A stretch of DNA of 64,000 nt from Pseudoalteromonas rubra. GTDB taxonomy: Bacteria > Pseudomonadota > Gammaproteobacteria > Enterobacterales > Alteromonadaceae. The position numbers and the translations under genes are program-made. Location: positions 186,001 to 250,000 of the forward strand of contig NZ_CP045429.1 in assembly GCF_005886805.2 (NCBI RefSeq). The letters run 5' to 3'. The notes beneath the pieces were generated by a model. That model saw only the letters and a program-made list of their open reading frames with translations. It was not told the origin of the DNA and made no database searches. Shown here one piece after another: positions 16,979-27,024 of this stretch. Position 1 is the first letter of the stretch; each line of letters begins with the position of its first letter.

Positions 16979-19133
16979 AGGCAGTGACCAGCCACTTGCT
17001 GCCAACATCGTCAAAATTGACCTGAATTCGTGACTGTGCGCCGTTGCCTTCATAGTTGAGTACCGTGCCGGCACCAAATTTAGCATGTAATACGCGCTGA
17101 CCGAGGCTGAAACCGCTGTCTTCAAATGCTGCATGGCTCACCGAGCCGCTGAAACGACCACTAGGCGCTGGGCGTGAAACTTGCGTCTTGATGCGAATTT
17201 CTTCCAGGCAGTCTTCGGGGATTTCACGCAAAAAACGTGACGGGCTGTGGTATTTTTCCTGACCATACAGGCGGCGGCTTTCCGCATGACTGATGTAAAG
17301 TTTTTCCATGGCCCGGGTCATGCCTACATAACACAAGCGGCGTTCCTCTTCGAGACGGCCAGATTCTTCGTGGCTTTGCTGCGAAGGGAACATGCCTTCT
17401 TCTACGCCCACCATAAAAACCAGCGGGAACTCGAGGCCCTTGGCCGAGTGCAGTGTCATCATTTGCACGGCATCTTCGTGTTCATCGGCCTGACCTTCGC
17501 CAGATTCCAGTGAGGTATAGGCTAAGAAACCTTGTAGTGGCGAGGTGAACTCTTCTTCCACGGGTAAATCAAACTGACCACAGGCGTTGATCAATTCCTC
17601 GAGGTTTTCTACCCGGGCACGGCCTTTTTCACCTTTCTCAGCCTGATACATGGCCAGAAGACCTGATTGCTCTATGGTGGTTTTGGCTTGATCGGCCAGT
17701 TCGAGCTCCATCAGTTTGTCGTCCAGCTGTTCAACCAGTTCAATGAAGCGACGAATGGCGGTGGCGGCGCGGCCAGCCAGGTGGCCTTGCTCCAGCACAG
17801 CTTTGGCCGCGTACCACAGGGGGAGCGACTCGGCCCGGGCACAGTCTCGAATATGGCTCAGGGTTTTATCGCCGATACCGCGTGCCGGGGTATTAATTAC
17901 CCGTTCAAACGCAGCGTCGTCATTGCGATTGCTGATCAAACGCAAATAAGACAGGGCGTCTTTGATCTCCTGACGTTCGAAGAAGCGCATACCGCCGTAA
18001 ATGCGATACTTCAGGCCTTCCTGTAGCAAGGCTTCTTCCAGCACCCGAGATTGGGCGTTACTACGGTAAAGCACGGCACAGTCGCTCAGCGCGTTACCAC
18101 CCTGAAGCCAGGATTTGACTTTACCAACCATAAAACGGGCTTCGTCCAGCTCGTTAAATGCGGCATACACAGAGATAGGTTCGCCCTGATTGCCGTCGGT
18201 CCAGAGGCTTTTGCCCATACGCTCAGCATTATTCTGGATCAGCGCGTTAGACGCTTTCAATATGGTGCCGGTGGAGCGGTAGTTTTGCTCAAGGCGGATG
18301 GTTTGCGCGTCGAAGTCGGTTAAGAAGCGTTTGATGTTCTCAATCCGTGCGCCTCGCCAGCCGTAAATGCTTTGGTCGTCATCGCCCACTATCATGATGT
18401 TGCTGTCGCTGCCGGCGAGTAGTTTTAGCCATAAATACTGAATGCTGTTGGTATCCTGAAATTCGTCGACCAGCATATGGCGGAAGCGTTGCTGGTAATG
18501 GCGCAGCAGCGTCGGGTTTTGTTGCAGTACTTCGTAGCAGCGCAGCAAAATTTCGGCAAAGTCGACCAGACCGGCACGATCACAGGCATCCTGATAGGCA
18601 GTATACACCTGCAACATCAATTGCTCGTTGACGTCATGAGCGGTGATGTCTTTTGGACGCTGGCCTTCGTCTTTGCGCGCGCTGATATACCAACTAAGTT
18701 GCTTAGGTGGCCACTTTTTGTCGTCGATGTTCATCGACTTCAGCAGACGTTTGATCATTCTCAGTTGGTCGTCGGAATCCAGGATCTGAAACGATTCTGG
18801 CAGCCTGGCTTCGCGGTGATGGGCGCGCAAAATACGATGCGCTAGGCCATGGAATGTGCCGATCCACATGCCACCGACCGGGTTCTGCAAGGTCTCTTCG
18901 ACCCGGATACGCATCTCTTTGGCGGCTTTGTTGGTAAAGGTCACGGCAAAAATGCTGTACGCGGAGGCCTGCTCAACCTGCATGAGCCAGGCGATGCGAT
19001 GCACCAGCACCCGGGTTTTGCCCGAGCCTGCGCCCGCTAATACCAGCATATTTTGTAGCGGTGCGGCAACCGCCTCACGTTGTTTGTCGTTTAAGCCATC
19101 AAGTAATTCTGATACGTCCATCTTTGCGCCCAT
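16956..19133 (-). CDS. uvrD: DNA helicase II UvrD
   Basis: A 725-residue superfamily 1 3'-5' helicase, full length. Motif I is G-A-G-S-G-K-T (about 34-40), motif II V-D-E-F-Q-D-T, motif III G-D-D-D-Q-S-I-Y-G-W-R-G-A, and motif VI V-G-M-T-R-A. It unwinds DNA in nucleotide excision and mismatch repair. ATG codons at 19133 and 19121 are both possible; neither has a strong ribosome binding site. An SOS box lies 120 bases upstream, in keeping with LexA control in E. coli. Confidence 0.96.
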   Translation of the reverse strand: MGAKMDVSELLDGLNDKQREAVAAPLQNMLVLAGAGSGKTRVLVHRIAWLMQVEQASAYSIFAVTFTNKAAKEMRIRVEETLQNPVGGMWIGTFHGLAHRILRAHHREARLPESFQILDSDDQLRMIKRLLKSMNIDDKKWPPKQLSWYISARKDEGQRPKDITAHDVNEQLMLQVYTAYQDACDRAGLVDFAEILLRCYEVLQQNPTLLRHYQQRFRHMLVDEFQDTNSIQYLWLKLLAGSDSNIMIVGDDDQSIYGWRGARIENIKRFLTDFDAQTIRLEQNYRSTGTILKASNALIQNNAERMGKSLWTDGNQGEPISVYAAFNELDEARFMVGKVKSWLQGGNALSDCAVLYRSNAQSRVLEEALLQEGLKYRIYGGMRFFERQEIKDALSYLRLISNRNDDAAFERVINTPARGIGDKTLSHIRDCARAESLPLWYAAKAVLEQGHLAGRAATAIRRFIELVEQLDDKLMELELADQAKTTIEQSGLLAMYQAEKGEKGRARVENLEELINACGQFDLPVEEEFTSPLQGFLAYTSLESGEGQADEHEDAVQMMTLHSAKGLEFPLVFMVGVEEGMFPSQQSHEESGRLEEERRLCYVGMTRAMEKLYISHAESRRLYGQEKYHSPSRFLREIPEDCLEEIRIKTQVSRPAPSGRFSGSVSHAAFEDSGFSLGQRVLHAKFGAGTVLNYEGNGAQSRIQVNFDDVGSKWLVTAYARLQAL

Positions 19134-19252
19134 CGTCTTTATTCAGCGCAAAGTATACCTAGGGCAGGGCACAAAGCCCAGTTTGGTGCGGGTATTTTGC
19201 ACATGGTTAAAATTAACCACATGAAAAATATAAGGTTTAATTTTTACTTAAC

Positions 19253-19268
19253 CTGTTTTTATATACAG
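19253..19268 (-). promoter_or_regulatory. LexA (SOS) box upstream of uvrD
   Basis: CTGT-N8-ACAG with an all-A/T core, a full match to the gammaproteobacterial LexA half-site rule. It lies in the cheV-uvrD gap, directly after the cheV stop and 120 bases before uvrD. Confidence 0.75.
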
Positions 19269-20213
19269 TTATTGATTCAGTACGTCTTTCAGTCGACGCT
19301 GCATTTCATCAACCAGTCGGTCCGGCTGAAATTTAGATAAGAAAACATCACACCCCACCTTCTCTACCATGGCTTTGTTAAAGCTGCCACTGAGCGAGGT
19401 ATTGAGCACGATATAGAGGTCTTTTAGGCGGCTATCGTTACGTATTTCATAGGTTAGTCGGTAGCCATCCATAACAGGCATTTCAGCATCGGTGATCACT
19501 GCCATGAGTTCTTTGTTCACGTCTATGCCCTCATCTGCCCAGTGTTGGAGCAGCTTAAGGGCTTCGTGGCCATCGGTTGCGGGTAGCACTTCGATGCCCA
19601 GCTGAGCCAGCGTATCGGAGACCTGACGACGTGCCGTGGGAGAGTCATCCACATGCAAAATCTTGCGGCCCTGAAACTCGTTGATGATAGTTTTGTCGAG
19701 GATATTTTCGGGGATCACCACGTCGTACGCAATGATCTCGGCCAGCACCTTCTCGACGTCAATGATCTCTACCAGTAACTCCTGGTCGCCGCGCTTGAGC
19801 TTGGTCAGTGCGGTGAGGTAATGGTTACGACCCACTGAGCGCGGGGGCGGCATGATATCAGACCAAGTGGTGTTAACTATCTGGTCGACTTTACCCACCA
19901 GAAATGCCTGAATGGTTCGGTTATATTCGGTGATCACCAGATTGCTGTCACTGTCGTATTCACAATGCGGCATGCAGATCGCCTGGCGTAAATCGATCAC
20001 TGGGATAGACTCACCCCGAATAGTGGTGACACCGGCTATTTTCGGATGGGCATTGGGCATTTTGTTAAGATGCGGCAACTTAACGACTTCTTTGACTTTA
20101 AATACATTGAGTGCAAACAGATGTCGGCTGTGCAAATGAAACAACAGTAGCTCGAGGCGGTTTTCTCCCACCAGTTGTGTGCGTTGATCAACGGATGCTA
20201 ATACTCCGGCCAT
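19269..20213 (-). CDS. cheV: Chemotaxis coupling protein CheV
   Basis: A 314-residue protein with an N-terminal CheW domain (about 15-165; I-R-G-E-S-I-P-V-I-D-L is the typical segment) and a C-terminal receiver domain (V-D-D-S at 188-191, phospho-acceptor D242 in I-T-D-A-E-M-P-V-M-D-G). CheV couples chemoreceptors to CheA and, when phosphorylated, adjusts adaptation. It lies alone on the minus strand before uvrD and away from any cheA cluster, as is common for cheV. Confidence 0.93.
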   Translation of the reverse strand: MAGVLASVDQRTQLVGENRLELLLFHLHSRHLFALNVFKVKEVVKLPHLNKMPNAHPKIAGVTTIRGESIPVIDLRQAICMPHCEYDSDSNLVITEYNRTIQAFLVGKVDQIVNTTWSDIMPPPRSVGRNHYLTALTKLKRGDQELLVEIIDVEKVLAEIIAYDVVIPENILDKTIINEFQGRKILHVDDSPTARRQVSDTLAQLGIEVLPATDGHEALKLLQHWADEGIDVNKELMAVITDAEMPVMDGYRLTYEIRNDSRLKDLYIVLNTSLSGSFNKAMVEKVGCDVFLSKFQPDRLVDEMQRRLKDVLNQ

Positions 20214-20413
20214 AAAGCTACCCTAATATATGTACCTTCCCTCAGTATATACTTATTAGTAAATAAATTAATACTTTCTGTGCGCACAAATTGAGCCCAA
20301 TCAGGCTGAGTCAAACAATGGCGTTCGGCAAGTGCCACACAGAGGGTTATCTCAGTTGCATAATCCTGATTATTCAGTATGGTAAATCAGAGACTTGCAA
20401 TATAGGAATGACA

Positions 20414-21475
20414 ATGCCTTTGCTATTTAAGCGTTTGTTGTTGGTATTACAGACGCACATTGATCAGGCCAGTTGGCCACTGATTGGACTGGCGACTGTG
20501 TTGCATATGTGCGTGACCTGGGCATTGCTCTGGCTGGCACAGGAGCACGCATTATTGCCTGTCAGCACCTATATCTATTATTACGTCGTAACCACATCGA
20601 CAGTGGGTTATGGTGATTTTAGTGCCACGACCGACCTGGGACGCTGGGTTGTGGCCTTATTTCAAATCCCGTTGGGTCTGGCGTTGTTTGGCATTTTGCT
20701 GGGCAAAGTTGGGCAACTAATTACAATTTGGGTAAAAAGAGCAATGAAGGGCGACAAAGACTATTCACATCTGAGCGATCATATCATCATTTTTGGCTGG
20801 CATGCGACACGCACTGAGCGCATGATTGAGTATATTCTGGCCGATAATAAACGCATTGAGCGGCGTATTGTGTTGGCTGTGTGTGACGAAATGGAACACC
20901 CGTTGCTGCGTTTTTCCGAGGTGGATTTTGTGCGTTTGTTGAGCTTTACCGATGATCAGCAGTTGGTGCGCACTGGGTTAGCCTATGCGGATAAAATCAT
21001 TGTTGATGGTCAGGACGATGATCAAACCTTTACGACTGCGCTAAAACTCAGTCCGATGGTGAAAACGGCTGCGCACATCAGTGCTCATTTTAATGATGAA
21101 ACCAAGGCCCAGTTATTACGCCAGCATTGTCGCAATGTGGAGTGTTCGACGGCGATGTCAGCAGAGATTCTGGTGCGTTCGATGCAGGACCCGGGATCAA
21201 GTCGTATTCAGGAAGAGCTGCTCTCCACCCTGCATGGCGACACGCAATTTAGTTTGCAGCTGCCGAAGTCATTAACAGCGTTGACGTTTGGTCAGCTCTT
21301 TATGTATTTCAAAACGCATCATAATGCGATTTTACTGGGGGTGGCACGTGACCTCAGTGGTCGTGATATGGATCTAAACCCACCGTTGGATTACGCACTG
21401 CAGGGGGGCGATGTGTTGCATTATATTGCACCACAACGCGTACTTCACAGTGAAGTGAACTGGGAGCGAGTATGA
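20414..21475 (+). CDS. K+ channel-like protein with cytoplasmic TrkA-N/RCK domain
   Basis: About 353 residues. Two membrane helices (about 20-45 and 72-100) bracket a pore loop with the potassium filter T-V-G-Y-G-D (residues 63-68). A cytoplasmic Rossmann-type TrkA-N domain follows, starting H-I-I-I-F-G-W-H. The layout matches bacterial ligand-gated K+ channels. The ATG at 20414 has AGGA six bases upstream; the frame is open to 20291, but the added stretch has a poor start. The stop overlaps the next ATG by 4 bases. Confidence 0.85.
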   Translation: MPLLFKRLLLVLQTHIDQASWPLIGLATVLHMCVTWALLWLAQEHALLPVSTYIYYYVVTTSTVGYGDFSATTDLGRWVVALFQIPLGLALFGILLGKVGQLITIWVKRAMKGDKDYSHLSDHIIIFGWHATRTERMIEYILADNKRIERRIVLAVCDEMEHPLLRFSEVDFVRLLSFTDDQQLVRTGLAYADKIIVDGQDDDQTFTTALKLSPMVKTAAHISAHFNDETKAQLLRQHCRNVECSTAMSAEILVRSMQDPGSSRIQEELLSTLHGDTQFSLQLPKSLTALTFGQLFMYFKTHHNAILLGVARDLSGRDMDLNPPLDYALQGGDVLHYIAPQRVLHSEVNWERV

Positions 21476-21666
21476 CAGATCAATTGTTGCTATTGATGGG
21501 GGCCTTGTGCTTGTATTTGCTGCCGATAGGACTGGTTGCTGGCAGCAAACGCACTCGGGGTCATGAGAAAAATGGCTGGCTGATCGGCACTTTGCTGTTT
21601 TCCTGGCTGGCGCTGATCTTGTACTTTTCTATGATCCCCAAAGGAGGAAAGCAGAAAAAGCGTTAA
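21472..21666 (+). CDS. Small two-helix membrane protein coupled to the K+ channel gene
   Basis: A 64-residue protein with two hydrophobic stretches (about 4-24 and 36-55) and a basic tail (K-G-G-K-Q-K-K-R). Its ATG overlaps the channel stop in an ATGA, so translation is probably coupled. No family was recognised. It may be a subunit or partner of the channel, which is inference from the gene order only. Confidence 0.7.
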   Translation: MTDQLLLLMGALCLYLLPIGLVAGSKRTRGHEKNGWLIGTLLFSWLALILYFSMIPKGGKQKKR

Positions 21667-21692
21667 TATATCTGTTTCCTCGTCCGGCACTG

Positions 21693-22157
21693 TTACTCAG
21701 TGCCACCGAGCTGGCAGATGTGTGCCCACTCAGCGTCGGTCACAGGCATAATGGAGAGACGACCTGCCTTTTTTAGCGCCAGCTCTGTGATGGCATCATC
21801 CGCTTTAATGGCTTTGAGTGTCACTGGTCGCGGCAAATGCTGTTGGTAGCATAAGGTGACGCCTACCCAGCGTGGGTTGTCTGTACTGGACTTGGCATCA
21901 TAATAGTCACTGCTCAGATCAAATTGATGGGGATCTGTCTCTGCCCCTTTGGTGATAGTGGCGATGCCGACTACAGCGGGGGTTTTGCAGCTTGAGTGGT
22001 AAATAAAGACTTGATCGCCCACTTGTACATCATCGCGCAGAAAGTTACGGGCCTGATAATTACGGATTCCTTCCCAAAACGTACTTTGCTGTGGTGCCTG
22101 ATGTAAATCGTCGATGGAAAATGCGTCGGGTTCGGTTTTAAATAACCAGTATGCCAT
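21693..22157 (-). CDS. EVE domain-containing protein
   Basis: A 154-residue protein, almost entirely one EVE domain (Y-W-L-F-K-T-E-P at the N-terminus, W-E-G-I-R-N-Y-Q-A-R-N-F-L, and D-Q-V-F-I-Y-H-S). This PUA-related fold binds modified bases such as 5-methylcytosine or modified RNA. The length matches the stand-alone bacterial form (thymocyte nuclear protein 1 homologue). Its target here is unknown, and no restriction system is nearby, so a housekeeping role is more likely than defence. Confidence 0.9.
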   Translation of the reverse strand: MAYWLFKTEPDAFSIDDLHQAPQQSTFWEGIRNYQARNFLRDDVQVGDQVFIYHSSCKTPAVVGIATITKGAETDPHQFDLSSDYYDAKSSTDNPRWVGVTLCYQQHLPRPVTLKAIKADDAITELALKKAGRLSIMPVTDAEWAHICQLGGTE

Positions 22158-22318
22158 GTCAGTTACCTTGTCAGAAAAAGCCGATACACAGTGTATCGCA
22201 CTCTTGTCCGGCCTGCTACGTGCCTGGGTTAAGCACCTGATTTAAAGAGCTATGCCTCTCTTTACTTGCACAATAGTGTATAATTACAGGATTAGCTATG
22301 CAGTGTAAGAGGTGTGCA

Positions 22319-23185
22319 ATGAGTCAGGCATTACAGGGGTTGCTGGAGCTACTTCAGCTCGAAGAAATCGAACAAGGGATTTATCGGGGCCAGAGCCAGG
22401 ATTTGGGCTTTCCGCAGGTGTTTGGCGGCCAGGTAATGGGCCAGGCACTCTCCGCTGCCAAATACACTTTGCCAGAAGGGCGCTACGTGCATTCGCTGCA
22501 CTCGTACTTTTTACGCCCCGGCGACGCGGCTAAACCGATTGTGTACGATGTTGAGAATATCCGTGATGGCCGTAGTTTTAGTACCCGCAGGGTCAGTGCT
22601 ATTCAGTACGGTAAACCCATTTTTTACATGACCGCGTCTTTTCAGGGGGATGAACCTGGTTTATCCCACCAGTCAGAGATGCCGGAAGTTCCGGGTCCGG
22701 AAGCATTGCGATCATCGCTGGAGTTTTATCAGGATAAAGCAGACTTAATTCCTGAGCCGCTACGCGCCAAATTTACTCAGCCTATGCCCATCGAAATGCG
22801 TCCGGTGGAGTTTCATAACCCGTTTCAGCCCGAGGTGATGGAACCCACACGCCATGTCTGGTTTAAGGCCAATGGGGCCATGCCTGACGATCGCCGCATT
22901 CACAACTACTTGCTGGCCTATGCGTCGGATTTTGAGTTCCTGCCCACGGCGTTGCAGCCGCATGGGGTGTCCTTTATGCAAAAAAACATGCAGGTCGCGA
23001 CCATAGATCATGCGATGTGGTTCCATCGTCCATTTAGAATGGATGAGTGGTTGCTTTATAGCGTTGACAGCCCCAGTGCCAGCAACGGTCGTGGACTGGT
23101 CAGGGGCCAGTTCTTTAACCGTCAGGGCGAATTAGTGGCATCTACTATTCAGGAAGGAGTGATGCGTCAGCGCGAAGCGCGCTGA
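22319..23185 (+). CDS. tesB: Acyl-CoA thioesterase II
   Basis: A 288-residue double hot-dog thioesterase (E. coli TesB is 286). It hydrolyses medium- and long-chain acyl-CoA to free fatty acid and CoA. Typical segments are [17 protein letters not shown] and [11 protein letters not shown]. The ATG at 22319 has GAGGTG at a good distance; the ATG at 22298 would add seven untypical residues. It converges with plsB, giving two lipid genes tail to tail. Confidence 0.95.
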   Translation: MSQALQGLLELLQLEEIEQGIYRGQSQDLGFPQVFGGQVMGQALSAAKYTLPEGRYVHSLHSYFLRPGDAAKPIVYDVENIRDGRSFSTRRVSAIQYGKPIFYMTASFQGDEPGLSHQSEMPEVPGPEALRSSLEFYQDKADLIPEPLRAKFTQPMPIEMRPVEFHNPFQPEVMEPTRHVWFKANGAMPDDRRIHNYLLAYASDFEFLPTALQPHGVSFMQKNMQVATIDHAMWFHRPFRMDEWLLYSVDSPSASNGRGLVRGQFFNRQGELVASTIQEGVMRQREAR

Positions 23186-23188
23186 CGC
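23164..23188. terminator. Strong hairpin between convergent tesB and plsB
   Basis: A 10-bp perfect GC-rich stem (23164-23173 with 23179-23188) and 5-base loop that overlaps the tesB stop codon. There is no T run on either side, so it may stabilise mRNA 3' ends rather than terminate by itself. Confidence 0.5.
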
Positions 23189-23218
23189 TATGATGGTACC
23201 TTTATAGTGTAACGTCTT

Positions 23219-25645
23219 CTATAAGGTATCGCGGATAGACTGCCAGATCCTCGCTGGCAGTAAATCATTGAGGTGATCAGACAAAGTACTGAGTGTTGGC
23301 ATCGCAGTGATGGTCTGTTGTTCAGAAATACTGATAAAACCTTGTGTTTGTAACACGCTGATCAGGTTAGTCTGCACCTTCTTATCAAAGAACTCAGGGC
23401 TCTTAATGCCGTGTAAGGTACCAAGCCGCTTAGCCAATACGTCACTTTCATTCTCCAGTGTGGTGCGGGCAATGCCCTGATCACGTAATAACAAGCTGAC
23501 ACTGATGGCATAGCGTTCCAGCGTTAGGTGGATCACTTTACCCAGCATCTCTAACTGTGCCAGCGCCTTGTTGTCTTTTACGACGGTTGCCAGGTGACCA
23601 TCAAAGTCAATTAGACCCTCCTGAGCGAAGCAGTTTAATACGTCCTCAATATAGTCTTCACGCAGTTCATGCATAAACCATTCTTTGGCAAACAACGGAT
23701 ATAAAGTACCCAGGTGGGCCTGACACTCCGTGACCGTGACGCTGTAGCGGTTAAATAGTATTTGTGCAATAACGCTCGGGACAGCGAACAAATGCAAAAT
23801 ATTGTTGCGGTAATAGTTAAACAGGGTACGCTCTTTTTCCTTAATCGTGATGATCTCACCCAGTTCATCTGCCAGCACATCGAACTTATCCAGCTTAAGC
23901 GCGTGATTTAACAGTGCCTCGGCATCTTCATCTGGCGCTGTGACATTGGCATCATAGCGCGCCTGATTTTGCAAGGTGAGATAAAAGCGCATTTGTGTCA
24001 GCAGTTTTTGTCGGCTCAGCGCAAACTGCTCATTACACAGCAGCACCATGGCCAGCAGGTTGATGGAGTTCAGTGCCGCACTGGCATTGATATTGGTCAT
24101 GATCCGATCAGCCACCTGAGCCACCTGACCATTAAGCCACTGAGGTTTGGCGCCCTCACCTTGGCCGATGGCGTCGCGCCAGTCAGCCTGGTGTTCATTG
24201 AGGTATTGATTGAGGTGAATGGGGTCACCGAAGTTCAGATAGCCACGTCCATAGTTTTTGAGATTTTTAATGGCCTTAAAGACCCCAGCAACGGATTCAT
24301 TCTTTTTACTGTTACCGGCCAGCTCTTTGAGGTAGGTGTTGATCTCCATGACATGCTCATAGCCAATGTAGACGGGGACGATGGAGATAGGTCTATCGAT
24401 CCCGCGCAACATAGATTGCATGGTCATGGCCAACATCCCCGTTTTGGGCGGCAACAAGCGTCCTGTGCGACTGCGGCCACCTTCAGTGTAAAACTTGACT
24501 GAATAGCCTTTGATGAACAGCTGAGTCAGATACTCTTTAAAAATTGTCGAGTAGAGTTTGTTACCGGCAAAAGAGCGGCGAATAAAGAATGCGCCACAGC
24601 GCCGGAAAATGCCACCGGCCGGGAAGAAGTTCAGGTTCACCCCGGCTGCAATATGTGGTGGTACCAGACCCTGATGATAAATCACGTAGGTCAGTAACAG
24701 GTAATCCATGTGGCTGCGATGGCAGGGCACATAGATGATTTCGTGGCCTTTATCGGCCAGGTCATGTACGCGCTCGGCATTTTTTACTTCGATGCCGTTA
24801 TAGAGTTTATTCCACAGCCAGGTCAGTACGCGATCGCCCACGCGAACCATAGCTTCAGAGTAGTTGGCAGCAACTTCTTCCAGTAACTCCAGCGCTTTCA
24901 GGCGTGCTTCGTCATGGCTCAGCCCTTTCGACTTGGCTTCATCGGCGATGGCGCGTTTGACTGTGGGGGCAGCCAGCAGGGAATTGAACAGAGCTTCACG
25001 CGACGGTAATCTGGGTCCGGTTGCAGCCAGCTTCTGGCGATGAAAGTGCACCCGAGCCACGCGCAGCAGTTTATGAGGTAACTCGTCTACATCGGCTTTG
25101 TCTGTCATAAGCTGATCCAGGGCGATGGGGGCAGAGAAACGCACCAGGTTATCGCGACCAGAAAACAGCACAACCATAGCCTTGCGTAACCAGCTGGGGG
25201 TCAGTGAGTGGCTGAATAAGGTGCCTATCCCTGGTTTTTCTTTACCAGGGTTACGGCCCCACAGTACAGTCACCGGGACCACTTGTGCTTTGATGTCCGG
25301 GTGAGCACGCAAGGCAGAGAAAATCGCTTTACCTTGATCAATTGCGGGGCTCGGTCCTGCTGTTTTGCTCAGCAGAGGAGTCGGGTTTTTGATGCCGATA
25401 AAGCGCGGCAGTGTTTTATTCCCTAAAACCTGATCCTGCATCGGGCTTGGCAATCCCAGTTTCTTACACACCGCGTTGAGTGCAGCCAGATCAGCCCGTG
25501 AATTGAGTCGGGCTACATAAAAGGTGGGCAGGCTCGGGTCCAGGTTGAACTGCGACACGGGGTCGGCCGGCAACAGTTTGCTTCTGACCAGTAAACAGTT
25601 GGTCCATTGGGCCACTCGGTTGAGCCCCTGAGAAAGTAAGCGCAT
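23219..25645 (-). CDS. plsB: Glycerol-3-phosphate acyltransferase PlsB
   Basis: An 808-residue inner-membrane enzyme (E. coli 807), first step of phospholipid synthesis from acyl-CoA or acyl-ACP and glycerol-3-phosphate. The catalytic H-x-x-x-x-D is in V-P-C-H-R-S-H-M-D-Y, and the glycerol-phosphate motif T-E-G-G-R-S-R-T-G is present. It is divergent from the S10 ribosomal operon. It has no other plsB-linked gene (such as ubiA) beside it. Confidence 0.96.
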   Translation of the reverse strand: MRLLSQGLNRVAQWTNCLLVRSKLLPADPVSQFNLDPSLPTFYVARLNSRADLAALNAVCKKLGLPSPMQDQVLGNKTLPRFIGIKNPTPLLSKTAGPSPAIDQGKAIFSALRAHPDIKAQVVPVTVLWGRNPGKEKPGIGTLFSHSLTPSWLRKAMVVLFSGRDNLVRFSAPIALDQLMTDKADVDELPHKLLRVARVHFHRQKLAATGPRLPSREALFNSLLAAPTVKRAIADEAKSKGLSHDEARLKALELLEEVAANYSEAMVRVGDRVLTWLWNKLYNGIEVKNAERVHDLADKGHEIIYVPCHRSHMDYLLLTYVIYHQGLVPPHIAAGVNLNFFPAGGIFRRCGAFFIRRSFAGNKLYSTIFKEYLTQLFIKGYSVKFYTEGGRSRTGRLLPPKTGMLAMTMQSMLRGIDRPISIVPVYIGYEHVMEINTYLKELAGNSKKNESVAGVFKAIKNLKNYGRGYLNFGDPIHLNQYLNEHQADWRDAIGQGEGAKPQWLNGQVAQVADRIMTNINASAALNSINLLAMVLLCNEQFALSRQKLLTQMRFYLTLQNQARYDANVTAPDEDAEALLNHALKLDKFDVLADELGEIITIKEKERTLFNYYRNNILHLFAVPSVIAQILFNRYSVTVTECQAHLGTLYPLFAKEWFMHELREDYIEDVLNCFAQEGLIDFDGHLATVVKDNKALAQLEMLGKVIHLTLERYAISVSLLLRDQGIARTTLENESDVLAKRLGTLHGIKSPEFFDKKVQTNLISVLQTQGFISISEQQTITAMPTLSTLSDHLNDLLPARIWQSIRDTL

Positions 25646-25818
25646 AGCAGTACCAGATTCGTATTTTTGCTGTATAGAATATCAGGCTTTAACTGGACTG
25701 ACCATTTGTGTCAGTACAATGACAAGGACGGTGTATGCAATCCTTTGTATAAAGTATAGACGCCTTGTGCCACTTACAGTGAGGACGAGCCATACGACAA
25801 ATAATTTTGCAATAATTG

Positions 25819-25846
25819 TTGCATTTATCGCCAGTCTCATTATAAT
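25819..25846 (+). promoter_or_regulatory. Putative sigma-70 promoter of the S10 operon
   Basis: TTGCAT, a 16-base spacer and a perfect TATAAT (25841-25846). A start near 25853 gives a 5' leader of about 180 bases to rpsJ, close to the 172-base S10 leader of E. coli. Confidence 0.65.
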
Positions 25847-25852
25847 GCTCAA

Positions 25853-26344
<492 letters not shown>

Positions 26345-26371
26345 TCGAAAGATTAGAGAGGTTTTAGGAAA

Positions 26372-27007
26372 ATGGCATTAGGTCTAGTCGGTCGTAAAGT
26401 GGGTATGACACGCATCTTCACTGAAGATGGTGTATCTATCCCTGTGACAGTTATCGAAGCGACTCCTAACCGTGTTACTCAGATCAAATCTGATGCAACA
26501 GACGGTTACAACGCGCTTCAAGTTACTGCAGGCGAGAAAAAAGCAAGCCGTGTAAACAAACCAGAAGCGGGTCACTTCGCTAAAGCTGGTGTTGAAGCGG
26601 GTCGCGGCCTGTGGGAATTCCGTCTTAACGGCGGTGAAGGTGAGTTTGAAGTAGGTGCTGAGCTTACTGTTGAGCTATTCAACGAAGTAAACAAAGTAGA
26701 CGTTACTGGTACTTCAAAAGGTAAAGGTTTCCAAGGTGGTGTTAAGCGCTGGAATTTCAGCACACAAGACGCTACTCACGGTAACTCTCTATCTCACCGT
26801 GCTCCTGGTTCAATCGGTCAAAACCAATCACCTGGTAAGGTGTTTAAAGGTAAGAAAATGGCTGGTCAAATGGGTAATGTGCAAACAACTACTCAGAACC
26901 TAGAGCTAGTACGTGTTGACGCTGAGCGTAATCTGCTTTTAGTTAAAGGTGCAGTACCTGGCGCTATCGGCGGCGACGTTATCGTTAAACCAGCTGTTAA
27001 AGCTTAA
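26372..27007 (+). CDS. rplC: 50S ribosomal protein L3 (uL3)
   Basis: A 211-residue protein, full length. It begins the 50S assembly near the peptidyl-transferase centre. The conserved loop [15 protein letters not shown] is intact, including the Gln methylated by PrmB in E. coli. It follows rpsJ by 27 bases with an AGGTTTTAGGA ribosome binding site. Confidence 0.98.
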   Translation: MALGLVGRKVGMTRIFTEDGVSIPVTVIEATPNRVTQIKSDATDGYNALQVTAGEKKASRVNKPEAGHFAKAGVEAGRGLWEFRLNGGEGEFEVGAELTVELFNEVNKVDVTGTSKGKGFQGGVKRWNFSTQDATHGNSLSHRAPGSIGQNQSPGKVFKGKKMAGQMGNVQTTTQNLELVRVDAERNLLLVKGAVPGAIGGDVIVKPAVKA

Positions 27008-27024
27008 GTCCTGGAGATTTAGTG

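Noticed and set aside
16979..17134. Longer tmcA start inside uvrD
   Set aside because: It would overlap uvrD by 179 bases, and the added residues fall outside the family alignment; the shorter start fits E. coli TmcA.
19201..19222. Near-palindrome (TGGTTAA-AA-TTAACCA) upstream of uvrD
   Set aside because: An AT-rich dyad with no known regulator match; kept only as a note.
21693..22157. EVE-domain gene as part of a defence system
   Set aside because: It is the stand-alone form, with no nuclease or methylase gene nearby.
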